A DNA stretch of 64,000 nucleotides from Paenibacillus mangrovi (lineage in GTDB: Bacteria > Bacillota > Bacilli > Paenibacillales > Paenibacillaceae). A model generated the notes under the pieces. It was not told the DNA's origin. It saw only the letters and a list, made by a program, of their open reading frames with translations, and made no database searches. The stretch covers positions 310,001-374,000 of the forward strand of contig NZ_JALIRP010000005.1 in NCBI RefSeq assembly GCF_022898935.1, given 5' to 3'. Of the stretch, positions 1 through 9,106 are shown piece after piece; within the stretch, counting starts at the first letter, position 1; every line of letters starts with the position of its first letter. Made by a program: the position numbers and the translations under genes.

Positions 1-100
1 CGGATAAGCCGATGTGCGTCACTTACAACCTGATTAAATAAAGGATTTTGAACAGTCCTTACATTGTGAAAATAATCTCTTATAAAAGGAGTCTGCACTC

Positions 101-1042
101 ATGAAAAAAGCGTTTTTACCACTCTTATTCTGCCTCATCTTGGTCTTAAGCGCCTGCGGTAATAAACAAGCCAGCGAGCCGTCCGGCGATAAAGTCGAAG
201 GTAATGCAGCCGCTGATAGCGCCAAGCCTCAAACGATTATTTATCAGTCGGAGAACGGCCCGGTTGAAGTTCCTGCTGATCCGAAGCGCGTCGTGGTCCT
301 CTCGAGTTTTGCCGGCAATGTGTTGTCTCTGGGCGTGAATCTGGTGGGCGTCGACTCCTGGTCGAAGATGAACCCGAACTTCCAGGATAAATTGAAGGAT
401 GTTCAAGAGGTTTCGGATGAAAACCTGGAACAAATCATTGAACTGAACCCGGATCTAATCATCGGCCTGTCCAATATCAAAAATATCGACAAGCTGAAAC
501 AGATTGCTCCAACCGTTACTTTTACTTACGGAAAAGTAGACTACCTGACGCAGCATCTGGAAATCGGCAAGCTCTTGAACAAAGAGAAGGAAGCTGAGGC
601 CTGGGTCGATGACTTCAAAGCCCGTGCGGGAAAAGCCGGCGATGAAATCAAAGCCAAAATCGGCGAGGATGCGACCGTTTCCGTGATTGAAAGCTTCGAC
701 AAGCAGCTGTATGTTTTCGGCGACAACTGGGGCCGCGGCACCGAAATTCTGTATCAGCAGATGAAGCTGAAAATGCCTGAGAAAGTGAAGGCCTCCGCTC
801 TCAAAGAAGGTTACTATGCGATATCTCCTGAAGTATTGCCGGAATTCGCCGGCGACTATGTGATTTTCAGCAAAAATAAAGATGCCGACAACTCTTTCGA
901 AGAAACGAGCACCTATAAAAATATCCCTGCGGTTAAAAACAACCATGTGTACGAGGCCGATGCCAAAGCCTTCTATTTCAACGATCCGATCACACTGGAT
1001 TATCAGCTTGATTTCTTCATTAAAAACTTTCTGGGGAAGTAA
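101..1042 (+). CDS. Ferric-siderophore ABC transporter, substrate-binding lipoprotein
   Basis: This 313-residue protein is a periplasmic-binding-protein-like receptor that captures a ferric siderophore at the outer face of the membrane and delivers it to the two permeases downstream. The N-terminus is a lipoprotein signal ending LVLSAC-G with the lipidated Cys at residue 19. The mature part has the class III binding fold: a PADPKRVVVLSSF start, an LNPDLIIG segment near 120-127, and two lobes joined by a long helix. An AAAAGGAG ribosome site lies at 84-91. It leads a three-gene operon of the same layout as Bacillus subtilis yfiY-yfiZ-yfhA. The siderophore cannot be read from sequence. Fur control is expected for the family, but no convincing Fur box is visible in the 100 bases available. 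Confidence 0.9.
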   Translation: MKKAFLPLLFCLILVLSACGNKQASEPSGDKVEGNAAADSAKPQTIIYQSENGPVEVPADPKRVVVLSSFAGNVLSLGVNLVGVDSWSKMNPNFQDKLKDVQEVSDENLEQIIELNPDLIIGLSNIKNIDKLKQIAPTVTFTYGKVDYLTQHLEIGKLLNKEKEAEAWVDDFKARAGKAGDEIKAKIGEDATVSVIESFDKQLYVFGDNWGRGTEILYQQMKLKMPEKVKASALKEGYYAISPEVLPEFAGDYVIFSKNKDADNSFEETSTYKNIPAVKNNHVYEADAKAFYFNDPITLDYQLDFFIKNFLGK

Positions 1043-1048
1043 TGCGTT

Positions 1049-2056
1049 ATGAAAATGAAGCTTGAACGAATCCCTTTTATCTATAAAATACTCGCAGCAG
1101 TACTGCTCTTTATCGGCCTATTTTTCCTTGCAATGGTACTCGGAGCAGCCCAAACCTCCTTCATGGATGTATGGGCTGCCCTGACAAGCAGCAGTGATGG
1201 CGAGAAGCTGTCCGTCATCCGCGAAATCCGCCTTCCGCGTGAAATCGCAGCGATTTTCGTCGGTGCAGCCTTAGCCGTCTCCGGCGCTATTATGCAGGGA
1301 ATGACACGCAACCCGCTGGCTGATCCGGGACTTCTCGGTTTAACGGCCGGAGCCAATGCGGCACTCGCTGTGACGATTGCACTTATGCCTTCCGTCAATT
1401 ATTTCGGCCTGATGATCGCTTGCTTTATCGGCGCTGCCGTCGGTGCGGGCCTCGTATTCGGCATCAGCGCTGTCAAAAGAGGTGGCTTCTCCCCACTCCG
1501 CATCGTACTTGCGGGCGCAGCCATCTCGGCTTTTCTGTATGCTGTTGCGGACGGCGTGGGCATTACCTTTAAAATTTCCAAGGACGTCTCCATGTGGACC
1601 TCTGGCGGCCTGATCGGCGCCAATTGGGAGCAATTAAAGGTCATTGTACCTTTTATCGTCGTTGGGATTATCATCGCCATGCTACTGTCCAAGCAGTTGA
1701 CGATTCTAAGTCTCAGCGAAGAAGTAGCCGTGGGTCTCGGACAAAAAACCGCCCGCATCAAAGCGATTTTATTTGTTGTAACAGTGATGCTGGCAGGCGC
1801 TTCGGTCGCTCTGGTCGGCAGCCTGACTTTTATCGGCCTGATGATTCCGCATATCGTGCGTGCCATTGTCGGTACCGACTACCGCTTCATCATTCCGATG
1901 TCTGCCATCGTAGGAGCATCGTTCATGATGCTTGCCGACACGCTGGCCCGGACGATCAGTGCGCCTTACGAAGCGCCCGTGTCGGCCATTGTGGCCGTTC
2001 TGGGCCTGCCCTTCTTCCTGATCATCGTACGTAAAGGAGGGAGAGCATTCTCATGA
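1049..2056 (+). CDS. FecCD-family siderophore permease, first subunit
   Basis: A 335-residue polytopic permease that forms half of the ferric-siderophore channel. Family marks are LPREIAAIFVGAALAVSGAIMQ near residues 60-80 (split here as LPREIAAIF and GAALAVSGAIMQG), the TRNPLADPGLLG motif near 87-98, and GSLTFIGLMIPHIVR near 258-272, which is the cytoplasmic coupling loop that contacts the ATPase. About ten membrane helices are expected. The start lies six bases after the binding-protein stop, with GGGGAAG at 1032-1038 as a possible ribosome site. It is translationally coupled to the next permease. Confidence 0.92.
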   Translation: MKMKLERIPFIYKILAAVLLFIGLFFLAMVLGAAQTSFMDVWAALTSSSDGEKLSVIREIRLPREIAAIFVGAALAVSGAIMQGMTRNPLADPGLLGLTAGANAALAVTIALMPSVNYFGLMIACFIGAAVGAGLVFGISAVKRGGFSPLRIVLAGAAISAFLYAVADGVGITFKISKDVSMWTSGGLIGANWEQLKVIVPFIVVGIIIAMLLSKQLTILSLSEEVAVGLGQKTARIKAILFVVTVMLAGASVALVGSLTFIGLMIPHIVRAIVGTDYRFIIPMSAIVGASFMMLADTLARTISAPYEAPVSAIVAVLGLPFFLIIVRKGGRAFS

Positions 2057-3060
2057 TTCAACCGTCTCTCATCCGGAAGCAGCGGCTCATTCTGCTCGTC
2101 CTGTTTATACTGATCGTGCTGACCATCGTCGTGAGCATGGGGCTCGGGTCCTCTTCCCTGTCGTTTGACCGGCTCATTCCGACGCTGCTTGGACAAGGAA
2201 CGTTTAAGGAGAACTTCGTACTGTTCTCCTTGCGCCTGCCGCGGATTATCATTACGCTCCTCGCCGGCATGGCGCTTGCGCTCTCTGGTTCGATTCTGCA
2301 AGGAATTACCCGCAATGATTTGGCCGACCCCGGCATTGTCGGCATTAACTCCAGCGCCGGGGTGGCGGTTGCGCTGTTCTTCCTGTACGTGCCAATTGAC
2401 GCGGGTTCGTTTGTTTATCTAGTGCCCGTGGTCGCTTTCGCCGGCGCAGTAGTCACTGCCTGCCTCATCTATTTATTTTCCTATAATCGCAAAACCGGTC
2501 TGCAGCCGGTACGAATGGTGCTTATGGGCGTGGGATTCTCCATGGCGCTCTCCGGCGTCATGATCGTGCTTGTTTCTTCCGCCGAGCGGGAGAAGGTCGA
2601 TTTTATCTCCAAATGGCTTGCAGGCAGCGTCTGGGGCGCGGATTGGCCCTTTGTCTGGGCGATTCTGCCTTGGCTTATCATCCTGATTCCTTTTACGATG
2701 TACAAGGCCAACCGGTTAAATCTCTTGTCACTCAGCGAACCTGTAGCCATCGGCGTAGGCGTATCGCTGAACAAGGAGCGGATTGTGCTCCTGCTTACGG
2801 CCGTCGCGCTGGCGGCATCCGCCGTTTCGGTTACGGGAGGCATCGCGTTTATCGGGCTGATGGCGCCGCATATCGCGAAGGCACTGGTCGGACCGAGGAA
2901 CCAAGTGTTTATCCCTGTAGCGATCCTGATCGGAGGCTGGCTGCTCCTGCTTGCCGACACCATCGGCCGCCAGGTAGCACAGCCGGACGGGCTGGCTGCG
3001 GGAATCGTGGTCGCTCTGATCGGCGCGCCATACTTTATCTATTTGCTTTTGAAGAAATAA
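2053..3060 (+). CDS. FecCD-family siderophore permease, second subunit
   Basis: A 335-residue paralogue of the preceding gene that completes the heterodimeric channel. It shows LRLPRIIITLLAGMALALSG, the variant TRNDLADPGIVG motif and the GGIAFIGLMAPHIAK coupling loop. It overlaps the upstream stop by four bases (ATGA), with AAAGGAGG at 2034-2041. No ATP-binding subunit follows: the operon ends here and the next gene is convergent. In the B. subtilis YfiYZ-YfhA and FeuABC systems an unlinked shared ATPase (YusV) energises such permeases, and the same is inferred here. Confidence 0.92.
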   Translation: MIQPSLIRKQRLILLVLFILIVLTIVVSMGLGSSSLSFDRLIPTLLGQGTFKENFVLFSLRLPRIIITLLAGMALALSGSILQGITRNDLADPGIVGINSSAGVAVALFFLYVPIDAGSFVYLVPVVAFAGAVVTACLIYLFSYNRKTGLQPVRMVLMGVGFSMALSGVMIVLVSSAEREKVDFISKWLAGSVWGADWPFVWAILPWLIILIPFTMYKANRLNLLSLSEPVAIGVGVSLNKERIVLLLTAVALAASAVSVTGGIAFIGLMAPHIAKALVGPRNQVFIPVAILIGGWLLLLADTIGRQVAQPDGLAAGIVVALIGAPYFIYLLLKK

Positions 3061-3078
3061 TAGGCACCATTCATAGAG

Positions 3079-3139
3079 AAAAAACGCCCTCCCGAGCTTG
3101 GCCCATGCCTGAGGCATGTCGGCTCAACCCGAGAAGGCG
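3079..3139 (-). terminator. Terminator of the peptide-importer operon
   Basis: An imperfect outer stem (3085-3096 with 3128-3139, about 9 of 12 pairs) encloses a perfect inner hairpin CATGCC-TGA-GGCATG at 3104-3118. Read on the minus strand it is followed by T6 (A6 at 3079-3084), so it should end the opp-type operon after the 3153-3587 gene. It sits between convergent operons. Confidence 0.6.
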
Positions 3140-3152
3140 AAATACTTATAGA

Positions 3153-3587
3153 TTAACGGTGAGTCGGAACGACCCGGTATACGCCGGGTTTGTCTGCCTC
3201 GGCCTGAACCGTCCAGCCCAAAGAGAGGACTGACTCCAGCCGATTTTTTTGGCTCTCCGTAAGCTTGGTGATCACCGACTCTTGCCCTGGTTCACGATTG
3301 ACCTCTGACTCCAGACCGTACGCAACCGCAATCCAGGAACGAAGGCCGCCAAGCGTGTTGTATTTGATAGAATAACCATTCTTGACTGCAGACTCGAAAG
3401 TCTCAGGCTCTGCCGCGGCAAATGCCGCCAATTCCTGATAATCAAATTCATAAATGCTGTGATCCTCAGGCAAATTCCGTTCCTGTACTCTTTGCAACAG
3501 CTCATCGTTCGACCAGCCGTACGCCCGAAGTCCTTCCAGCATTAACGCATTCCATTGAGATAGCTTGACGCTTCGATTCTCTTCCAT
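3153..3587 (-). CDS. Hypothetical protein, last gene of the peptide-importer operon
   Basis: I do not recognise this 144-residue protein. It is soluble and rich in Glu, Leu and Ala, with no signal peptide, membrane segment, or Cys/His metal motif. The N-terminal half is helical and acidic (NALMLEGLRAYGW); the C-terminal half ends in a short basic strand-rich tail (PGVYRVVPTHR). The ATG at 3587 is preferred over the GTG at 3605 because AAGGGGG sits about eight bases before it. The gene starts right after the OppF-like stop, with no terminator between, so it is probably cotranscribed with the importer. Its role is unknown. Confidence 0.7.
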   Translation of the reverse strand: MEENRSVKLSQWNALMLEGLRAYGWSNDELLQRVQERNLPEDHSIYEFDYQELAAFAAAEPETFESAVKNGYSIKYNTLGGLRSWIAVAYGLESEVNREPGQESVITKLTESQKNRLESVLSLGWTVQAEADKPGVYRVVPTHR

Positions 3588-3605
3588 CCTTGTTGCCCCC
3601 TTCAC

Positions 3606-4493
3606 TTAAATGTCGGCCACAAAATGACCCGGACTCACTTCCCGCAACTCAGGCACCACGCCGTCTTTCGCCGTGGGAACTTCATATTTAACCGCCAATC
3701 TCTCACTTGCCGCACGTGGATCCGGAATTGGAATGGAGGAGAGAAGCGCCTTCGTGTAAGGATGCAGCGGATTGTCATACAGCTCGTCGCTTTCCGCGAC
3801 CTCCACCAAACGGCCTCTGTACATCACCCCGATACGGTCGGAAATATGGCGAACCATAGACAGGTCATGCGCGATGAACAGATAGGTCAGGCCGAATTCG
3901 GCCTGCAGATCTTCGAGCATGTTGACGACCTGTGCCTGCACCGACACGTCGAGTGCCGAAATCGGCTCGTCACAGACGACAAAGTCCGGACGCACGGACA
4001 AGGCCCGCGCAATAGAAATCCGCTGCCGCTGTCCACCGCTGAATTCATGCGGATAACGGTACAGATGCTCACGCTTGAGTCCGACCTTCTCCAGCAGGCT
4101 GGAGACGAATTCTTTCCGCTCATCCGGCTTCTTATAGATGCCGTGGATATCCATCGGTTCACCGATCAGCTCCAGCACGCTCATGCTCGGATTCAATGAG
4201 GAGTACGGATCCTGAAAAATCGTCTGAATCCGTCGGCGGAACGGCTTTAGCTGCTTATCGCCGAGCTTCGACAGGTTCTGGCCGTCAAAATAAACCTCGC
4301 CATCGGTGTAATCATAAAGCCGGATCAAGCAGCGTCCAACTGTCGATTTGCCGCTGCCGGATTCACCGACGAGTCCGAACGTCTCGCCTTTGCGGATCTG
4401 GAAGCTGACGCCATCCACCGCCTTCAGTACCTCCGTGCCCTTCGTAAAATGCTTCTTCAGGTTGCGTACGTCGACCATGATATTCTCACTCAT
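3606..4493 (-). CDS. Peptide ABC transporter ATP-binding protein, OppF/DppF type
   Basis: One of two ATPases that energise the peptide importer encoded upstream. Visible parts are Walker [10 protein letters not shown] (residues 43-51), a Q-loop TIFQDPYSSLNP (91-102), signature SGGQRQRIS (152-160), Walker B FVVCDEPISALD (171-182) and the switch His in FIAHDLSM. At 295 residues it is shorter than the 310-330 usual for OppF. The tail after HPYTKALLSS has no Cys-rich GCxFxxRCPxA segment, whereas the OppD-like partner keeps it. The start overlaps the partner's stop by eight bases. It works as a heterodimer with the next gene product on the cytoplasmic face. Confidence 0.9.
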   Translation of the reverse strand: MSENIMVDVRNLKKHFTKGTEVLKAVDGVSFQIRKGETFGLVGESGSGKSTVGRCLIRLYDYTDGEVYFDGQNLSKLGDKQLKPFRRRIQTIFQDPYSSLNPSMSVLELIGEPMDIHGIYKKPDERKEFVSSLLEKVGLKREHLYRYPHEFSGGQRQRISIARALSVRPDFVVCDEPISALDVSVQAQVVNMLEDLQAEFGLTYLFIAHDLSMVRHISDRIGVMYRGRLVEVAESDELYDNPLHPYTKALLSSIPIPDPRAASERLAVKYEVPTAKDGVVPELREVSPGHFVADI

Positions 4494-5502
4494 TTGTCTG
4501 CTCCTCCCCCGCTAACGCCTCATCCAGCGTGCTCTTGTCCTGCACGAGCCAGCACAGGGAACGGTGCCCTTCTCCAAGCTCCGCCATCGGCGGCAGCTCC
4601 GAGCACTTGTCAGACGCATACGGGCAGCGGTCTCTGAACGGGCAGCCAGACGGCGGATTGATCAGATCGGGCGGCGAGCCCTCAATCGGCACAAGCCGCT
4701 CCCGGCTCGCCCCTGCACGCTTGGGAACCGAACGCAGCAGGCCTTGGGTATACGGGTGGCCTGTAGAATAGAAAATATCCTCGACCGTTCCCTCTTCCAT
4801 CACCATCCCGCCGTACATAACGACAACGCGGGAGCATACCTGCGCGACGACGCCCAGATCATGGGTAATGAGCATCACGGCGGTATCTGATTCTTCCTTC
4901 AGCTGCTTCAGTAGATCGAGAATTTGCGCCTGAATCGTTACATCGAGCGCCGTTGTCGGTTCGTCGGCAATCAGCAGCTCCGGACTGCAGGACAGAGCCA
5001 TCGCAATCATCACGCGCTGGCGCATCCCGCCGCTGAATTCATGCGGATACTGTTTCACGCGGCGCTCCGGCTCGGTAATGCCCACCTTGCGAAGCATTTC
5101 TACCGCTTCCTGAAGCGCCTCTTTCTTGCCGAGCCCGCGGTGACGGCGGATGACTTCCGTCATCTGAAAACCGATCGTTTTGACCGGATTCAGCGACGTC
5201 ATCGGATCCTGAAACACCATGGCAATCCGGTTGCCCCGGAGCTTGCGCCACTGGCTAGCACTTAGCTTCCCAAGGTTCTCTCCCTGAAAAGAAACGCTAC
5301 CGCTTGTTATTTTCCCCGGGGGCGCAATGAGGCCCATGATGGCTTTTGCCGTCACGCTCTTGCCACTGCCGGATTCACCGACAATGCCTACCGTTTCCCC
5401 GGCGTCAACGTGAAAGCTGACACCGCGTACCGCTTGGTTTTGTCCGTCCCTGGTTTGGAATGAGACCTTTAAGTCATCGACGGTCAGCAGTTGTTTTGTC
5501 AT
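4486..5502 (-). CDS. Peptide ABC transporter ATP-binding protein, OppD/DppD type
   Basis: A 338-residue ATPase of the oligo/dipeptide importer. It has Walker A GESGSGKS (42-49), Q-loop [12 protein letters not shown], signature SGGMRQRVM, Walker [13 protein letters not shown] and switch LITHDLGVV. The C-terminal oligopeptide extension is complete, with [18 protein letters not shown], the Cys cluster that carries an iron-sulphur centre or metal in some DppD/OppD proteins. It lies 38 bases after the OppC-like gene and overlaps the OppF-like gene. Confidence 0.92.
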   Translation of the reverse strand: MTKQLLTVDDLKVSFQTRDGQNQAVRGVSFHVDAGETVGIVGESGSGKSVTAKAIMGLIAPPGKITSGSVSFQGENLGKLSASQWRKLRGNRIAMVFQDPMTSLNPVKTIGFQMTEVIRRHRGLGKKEALQEAVEMLRKVGITEPERRVKQYPHEFSGGMRQRVMIAMALSCSPELLIADEPTTALDVTIQAQILDLLKQLKEESDTAVMLITHDLGVVAQVCSRVVVMYGGMVMEEGTVEDIFYSTGHPYTQGLLRSVPKRAGASRERLVPIEGSPPDLINPPSGCPFRDRCPYASDKCSELPPMAELGEGHRSLCWLVQDKSTLDEALAGEEQTNE

Positions 5503-5540
5503 ATTGGTTTCTCACCCCTTCATTGCCTTACGCCGGCGGT

Positions 5541-6386
5541 TTATCTTTTACCAAGCTTCGGTTCAAGACCGACGCGCAGAATATCACCAAGTATATTAAA
5601 GCTAAGGACTGTTAGGAATATTAGCAGACCCGGGAACAGCGCCATGTAGGGTGCCTGGGCAATATATCCCTGAGCCCCGTTCAGCATGCTGCCCCATGTC
5701 GCATCTGGCTGATGCACACCAAAGCCCAAAAAGCTGAGGGATGATTCCATCATAATCGCCGAAGCGATGTTATTCGTCGCACCGACAATGATGACGGACA
5801 AGAGTCCGGGAAGAATATGCTTCCGGATAATCCCGATGGAGCTTTGACCCGATGCCTTGGCATACAGGACGTACTCCCGCTGCTTCAGCGCCATCGTCTC
5901 CGCCCGGACGACCCGGGCAATGCTCATCCACATCAGCAGTGAAATAATAATAATGATGTTGCCCACGCTCGGCTTCAGATACACGCTGAGCAGCAGCAGG
6001 ACCAGGAATGACGGAATCGACATGATGATATCGAGCAGACGCATCAACAGGCTGTCGATCCATCCGCCGAAGTAGCCGCTGATAATGCCGACCGTCACGC
6101 CGATCACCGTCGCCAGAATCATCGATAGAAAGCCAACCATCAGCGAGACGCGGCCGCCATATAGCGCTCTCGTAAACGTATCCCGTCCATAATCATCCGT
6201 GCCGAACCAATGATCCTTGCTTGGCGGCTGCAGCCGCTCGAGCGCATTGATTTGGTTCGGGTCCTTAGAGGACAAAAATGCAAAGATTGCAGCCAGGGTA
6301 ATCACAAGCAAAATAATAGCCGCGGCGATCCCCAGTTTGTTCCCCTTCAGCTCGCGGGCAACATTAACCCATTTACTCCGTTTCAT
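5541..6386 (-). CDS. Peptide ABC transporter permease, OppC/DppC type
   Basis: A 281-residue inner-membrane permease. An N-terminal OppC_N helix (GIAAAIILLVITLAAIFAFL) precedes the BPD_transp_1 core, with the family hallmark HWFGTDDYGRDTFTRALYG near residue 60 and five core helices. The EAA coupling loop reads AKASGQSSIGIIRKHILPG. The start ATG has GAGGTGATCTC before it and follows the OppB-like stop by four bases, so the two subunits are translationally coupled. Confidence 0.92.
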   Translation of the reverse strand: MKRSKWVNVARELKGNKLGIAAAIILLVITLAAIFAFLSSKDPNQINALERLQPPSKDHWFGTDDYGRDTFTRALYGGRVSLMVGFLSMILATVIGVTVGIISGYFGGWIDSLLMRLLDIIMSIPSFLVLLLLSVYLKPSVGNIIIIISLLMWMSIARVVRAETMALKQREYVLYAKASGQSSIGIIRKHILPGLLSVIIVGATNNIASAIMMESSLSFLGFGVHQPDATWGSMLNGAQGYIAQAPYMALFPGLLIFLTVLSFNILGDILRVGLEPKLGKR

Positions 6387-6390
6387 GAGA

Positions 6391-7341
6391 TCACCTCGTT
6401 GTTTTAATTCTCGGATCCACGATGCCGTACAGGATATCCGCGAGCAAGTTACCCAGAATCAGCAGAACGGACGAGAATAATGTTATGCCCAGAATGACAG
6501 GGTAATCCATTCCCCGTACAGCTGTCATGCCGAGGGAACCGATGCCCGGCCAGGAAAATACCGTCTCTGTCACGATGGCTCCGGCGACCAGGTCGCCCAT
6601 GGACATGCCCAGCAGCGTAATGATGGGAAGCAGTACATGCTTCATGACATGCCGGAACAATATTCTTCGCTTCGTCGAACCAAAGGCATATTGGATCTGC
6701 ACGTAGTCTTCCCTCAGCTGGCTGATAGTGCTTGAGCGGATATAACGCACATACACTGACAAGAAACCGATGGCCAGGACGATACATGGCAGAATGCCGT
6801 GCTTAATGACATCAAGCGCCGAATCCGTGCCGATGGTACGCATCCCCATGCTCGGCAGCCAGTGCAATTTAATGGAGAAAAAGTATATCATCAGGATCGC
6901 CAGCCAAAAGAGAGGAAGCGAATTCCCGATATATGCGATCATGTTCACCAGCTTGTCCACCCATCGGCCGCGGTTAGCTCCTGCGGCCAAACCGAGAGGA
7001 ATGGCTATAATGACTGCCAGAGCGATCGCCGACGCCATCAAACCTGCGGTTGCAGGCAAGCGCTCCAAGATCTGGTCAAGGACCGGCTGGTGATTGACGA
7101 GCGAGTAGCCAAAATTACCCGTCAGACACTCCTTCAGCCACATAAAATATTGAACATATAAAGGCTGGTCCAAGCCCAGGTTATGCCTAACGCGTTCAAT
7201 GTCCGCCGCATGCATGTTCGGTGTAACAAAAGAACGCACGGGATCCCCGGGCGCCGCTTTCACCAAAATGAAGCAGACGATCGACACAAAAAACAGCATA
7301 GGCAGAGTTTGCAACAATCTTCTGACGATCAGTCTTCTCAT
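6391..7341 (-). CDS. Peptide ABC transporter permease, OppB/DppB type
   Basis: A 316-residue permease with the OppB N-terminus (RRLLQTLPMLFFVSIVCFIL, then KAAPGDPVRSF), a large extracytoplasmic loop, and the core with coupling loop QYAFGSTKRRILFRHVMKH. The C-terminus ADILYGIVDPRIK is typical for the family. It is the first gene after a 160-base gap that contains a hairpin, so it may be transcribed at a lower level than the binding protein. Confidence 0.92.
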   Translation of the reverse strand: MRRLIVRRLLQTLPMLFFVSIVCFILVKAAPGDPVRSFVTPNMHAADIERVRHNLGLDQPLYVQYFMWLKECLTGNFGYSLVNHQPVLDQILERLPATAGLMASAIALAVIIAIPLGLAAGANRGRWVDKLVNMIAYIGNSLPLFWLAILMIYFFSIKLHWLPSMGMRTIGTDSALDVIKHGILPCIVLAIGFLSVYVRYIRSSTISQLREDYVQIQYAFGSTKRRILFRHVMKHVLLPIITLLGMSMGDLVAGAIVTETVFSWPGIGSLGMTAVRGMDYPVILGITLFSSVLLILGNLLADILYGIVDPRIKTTR

Positions 7342-7436
7342 GCTTTTAGTCTCCTAGCTTCGTTCAGATAAGAACTTTTATAATCTTAAAAAATACGTTC
7401 TCTCTCAAATGAAAATAAAGTAGAACAATAGAAACG

Positions 7437-7471
7437 GAAACGGCTGCACCCTAAGGGCGCAGCTCCGTTTC
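7437..7471 (-). terminator. Attenuating hairpin between binding protein and permeases
   Basis: On the minus strand the outer stem GAAAC/GTTTC and inner stems GCTGC/GCAGC and CCC/GGG close on a TTA loop. The following sequence is only moderately T-rich. Its place between the binding-protein gene and the first permease suits partial termination or 3'-end protection, a common way to make more binding protein than channel. Confidence 0.6.
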
Positions 7472-7501
7472 AGATTACAATGAACTTGGAATGATAAACT
7501 T

Positions 7502-9106
7502 TTATTTTTGGTAAAGCTTGGACAAATCTTCAAAGATAACAACCGGTTTCAGCACAGCCTCATCCAGGCCGCCGTATCTCTTGTCCACAGCAACGATTGT
7601 TTTCGTATAAGCGATCGGATAGATGACCGCATCGGAAGCGATGGTTTCCTGCAGCTTTTTATAGATTTCTCCGCGTTTTGTATCATCGGCTTCGCTTGCG
7701 CCTTGCTGGAAGAGCTTATCCACCTCTGGATTGGAGTAATGCGTATAGTTGGAGTCGGCGCCTGTCGTATACAGCATGCTGTATGCATCAGGATCGAAGC
7801 CCATAATATATCCGCCTACTGCCAGCTCATAGTCAGTAGCGTTAGGATCTGTATATTTGGCAGTGTATGCGGATGAATCCATGGATTGAATTTCCACGTT
7901 CACGCCAACATCTTTCAGCTTTTGCTGAACATAGAGGGAAATGGCTTCCTGAGATTTGTTTCCGCTCGCTACGATAAAACGCAGCGTCTTTCCGGTTACA
8001 CCGTTTGCCTGCAGCATTTGTTTGGCTTTTTCCACGTCATTGTCATACGTCGGTACGTTGTTGTCATGGTACAAGGCGTCAGGTGTAACAAAGGATTTGG
8101 CCGGATCGGCATAGTCAGCTGAAGTATAAGCCACTTGAATCAGCTCATCACGGTTCAAAGCGTAGGACAATGCTTCTCTGACTTCTTTATTAGCAAGGAG
8201 GCCCGTGTCGCTCTTCTCATTGAAGATCAAGTAAGACAAGCGGCCTTCGCTGTAGTTCTTCATATCAAAATTACCGGTAGATTCGATAGTCGCCGCGTCC
8301 TGCGGATCTACATATTTCACATTGATTTCGCCGTTTTGCAGGGCCAGGTTCGATGCGTTAGCATCTTTGGAAATCCGGTACGTGATCGAATCCAGATGCG
8401 GTTTGCCGCCGAAGTAGTTATCAAAACGCTCCAAGGTTACATACTCGCCTGTTTTGTATTCCTTGAACTTGAACGGTCCGGAACCTACAGGTGTGTTGTT
8501 CTTAGGGCTCTTCTCGATATCTGCTTCATTCTCAAAAATATGCTTCGGAATCGGCGATACCTGCACCAGTGCGGCTTCGAATGCCGGGCTGACCTGCGGA
8601 AGCTTGAATTCCACCGTGGTGTCGTCGATTTTCACCGCTTTGACTGGTTTGCCGTCGATGATGAAGTTGCTTCTCAGCATACTGTTTTGTTTCTCGTCCA
8701 TAATCTTGTCGAACGTGAACACAACGTCATCCGCCGTCAATTTCTCTCCATCATGCCAAGTCAGACCGCTTTTGAGCTTCAACGTATAGGTCAATTTATC
8801 AGCAGACGGCTCCAGGCTGTCGGCTAGATAAAACGTCTTCTTGCCATTATTCACTTGAAAAAGAGGTGCATAAAGGGCTTGGTCAATCGTCAAGCTGACA
8901 CGGTCGCTTGCATAGTTCGGGTTCAGGATGACCGGATCGGAAGCAACGCCGATAATGAGATTACCGCCGTCTTTCGGCTGCCCGCTGGCTGTCTGCGAAG
9001 CGTCGGAAGGTGAAGCAGAGCTGCCGGAATTGTCTCCGGAGCCGCAGGCAGTGACCAACATGGTCATCAATGCCAAAATAATGACCCCTGATAAATATTT
9101 ACGCAT
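7502..9106 (-). CDS. Peptide ABC transporter substrate-binding lipoprotein, SBP family 5
   Basis: A 534-residue OppA/DppA-like receptor. The signal ends MLVTAC-G with the lipidated Cys at residue 21, followed by a Ser/Gly/Asp-rich linker. Family 5 marks include the GGNLIIGV start, LYAPLFQ, YTLKLKSGLTWHDGEKLTAD near residue 110 and the TPVGSGPFKF motif near 213. It captures peptides, or another small ligand such as nickel or a glycopeptide; the ligand cannot be inferred. The start codon follows GATGGGGG. It is the first gene of the operon with B, C, D, F and the unknown tail gene. Confidence 0.92.
   Translation of the reverse strand: MRKYLSGVIILALMTMLVTACGSGDNSGSSASPSDASQTASGQPKDGGNLIIGVASDPVILNPNYASDRVSLTIDQALYAPLFQVNNGKKTFYLADSLEPSADKLTYTLKLKSGLTWHDGEKLTADDVVFTFDKIMDEKQNSMLRSNFIIDGKPVKAVKIDDTTVEFKLPQVSPAFEAALVQVSPIPKHIFENEADIEKSPKNNTPVGSGPFKFKEYKTGEYVTLERFDNYFGGKPHLDSITYRISKDANASNLALQNGEINVKYVDPQDAATIESTGNFDMKNYSEGRLSYLIFNEKSDTGLLANKEVREALSYALNRDELIQVAYTSADYADPAKSFVTPDALYHDNNVPTYDNDVEKAKQMLQANGVTGKTLRFIVASGNKSQEAISLYVQQKLKDVGVNVEIQSMDSSAYTAKYTDPNATDYELAVGGYIMGFDPDAYSMLYTTGADSNYTHYSNPEVDKLFQQGASEADDTKRGEIYKKLQETIASDAVIYPIAYTKTIVAVDKRYGGLDEAVLKPVVIFEDLSKLYQK

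Noticed and set aside
65..79. Possible Fur box TGAAAATAATCTCTT upstream of the siderophore receptor
   Set aside because: Only one half resembles the 7-1-7 Fur site; the second arm fails. Much of the promoter may lie before position 1.
455..946. Long minus-strand open frame opposite the siderophore-binding protein
   Set aside because: It is antisense to a clearly recognised gene, has no ribosome site and no family motif. The same applies to similar frames at 1399-1866, 2481-2963 and 8135-8827.
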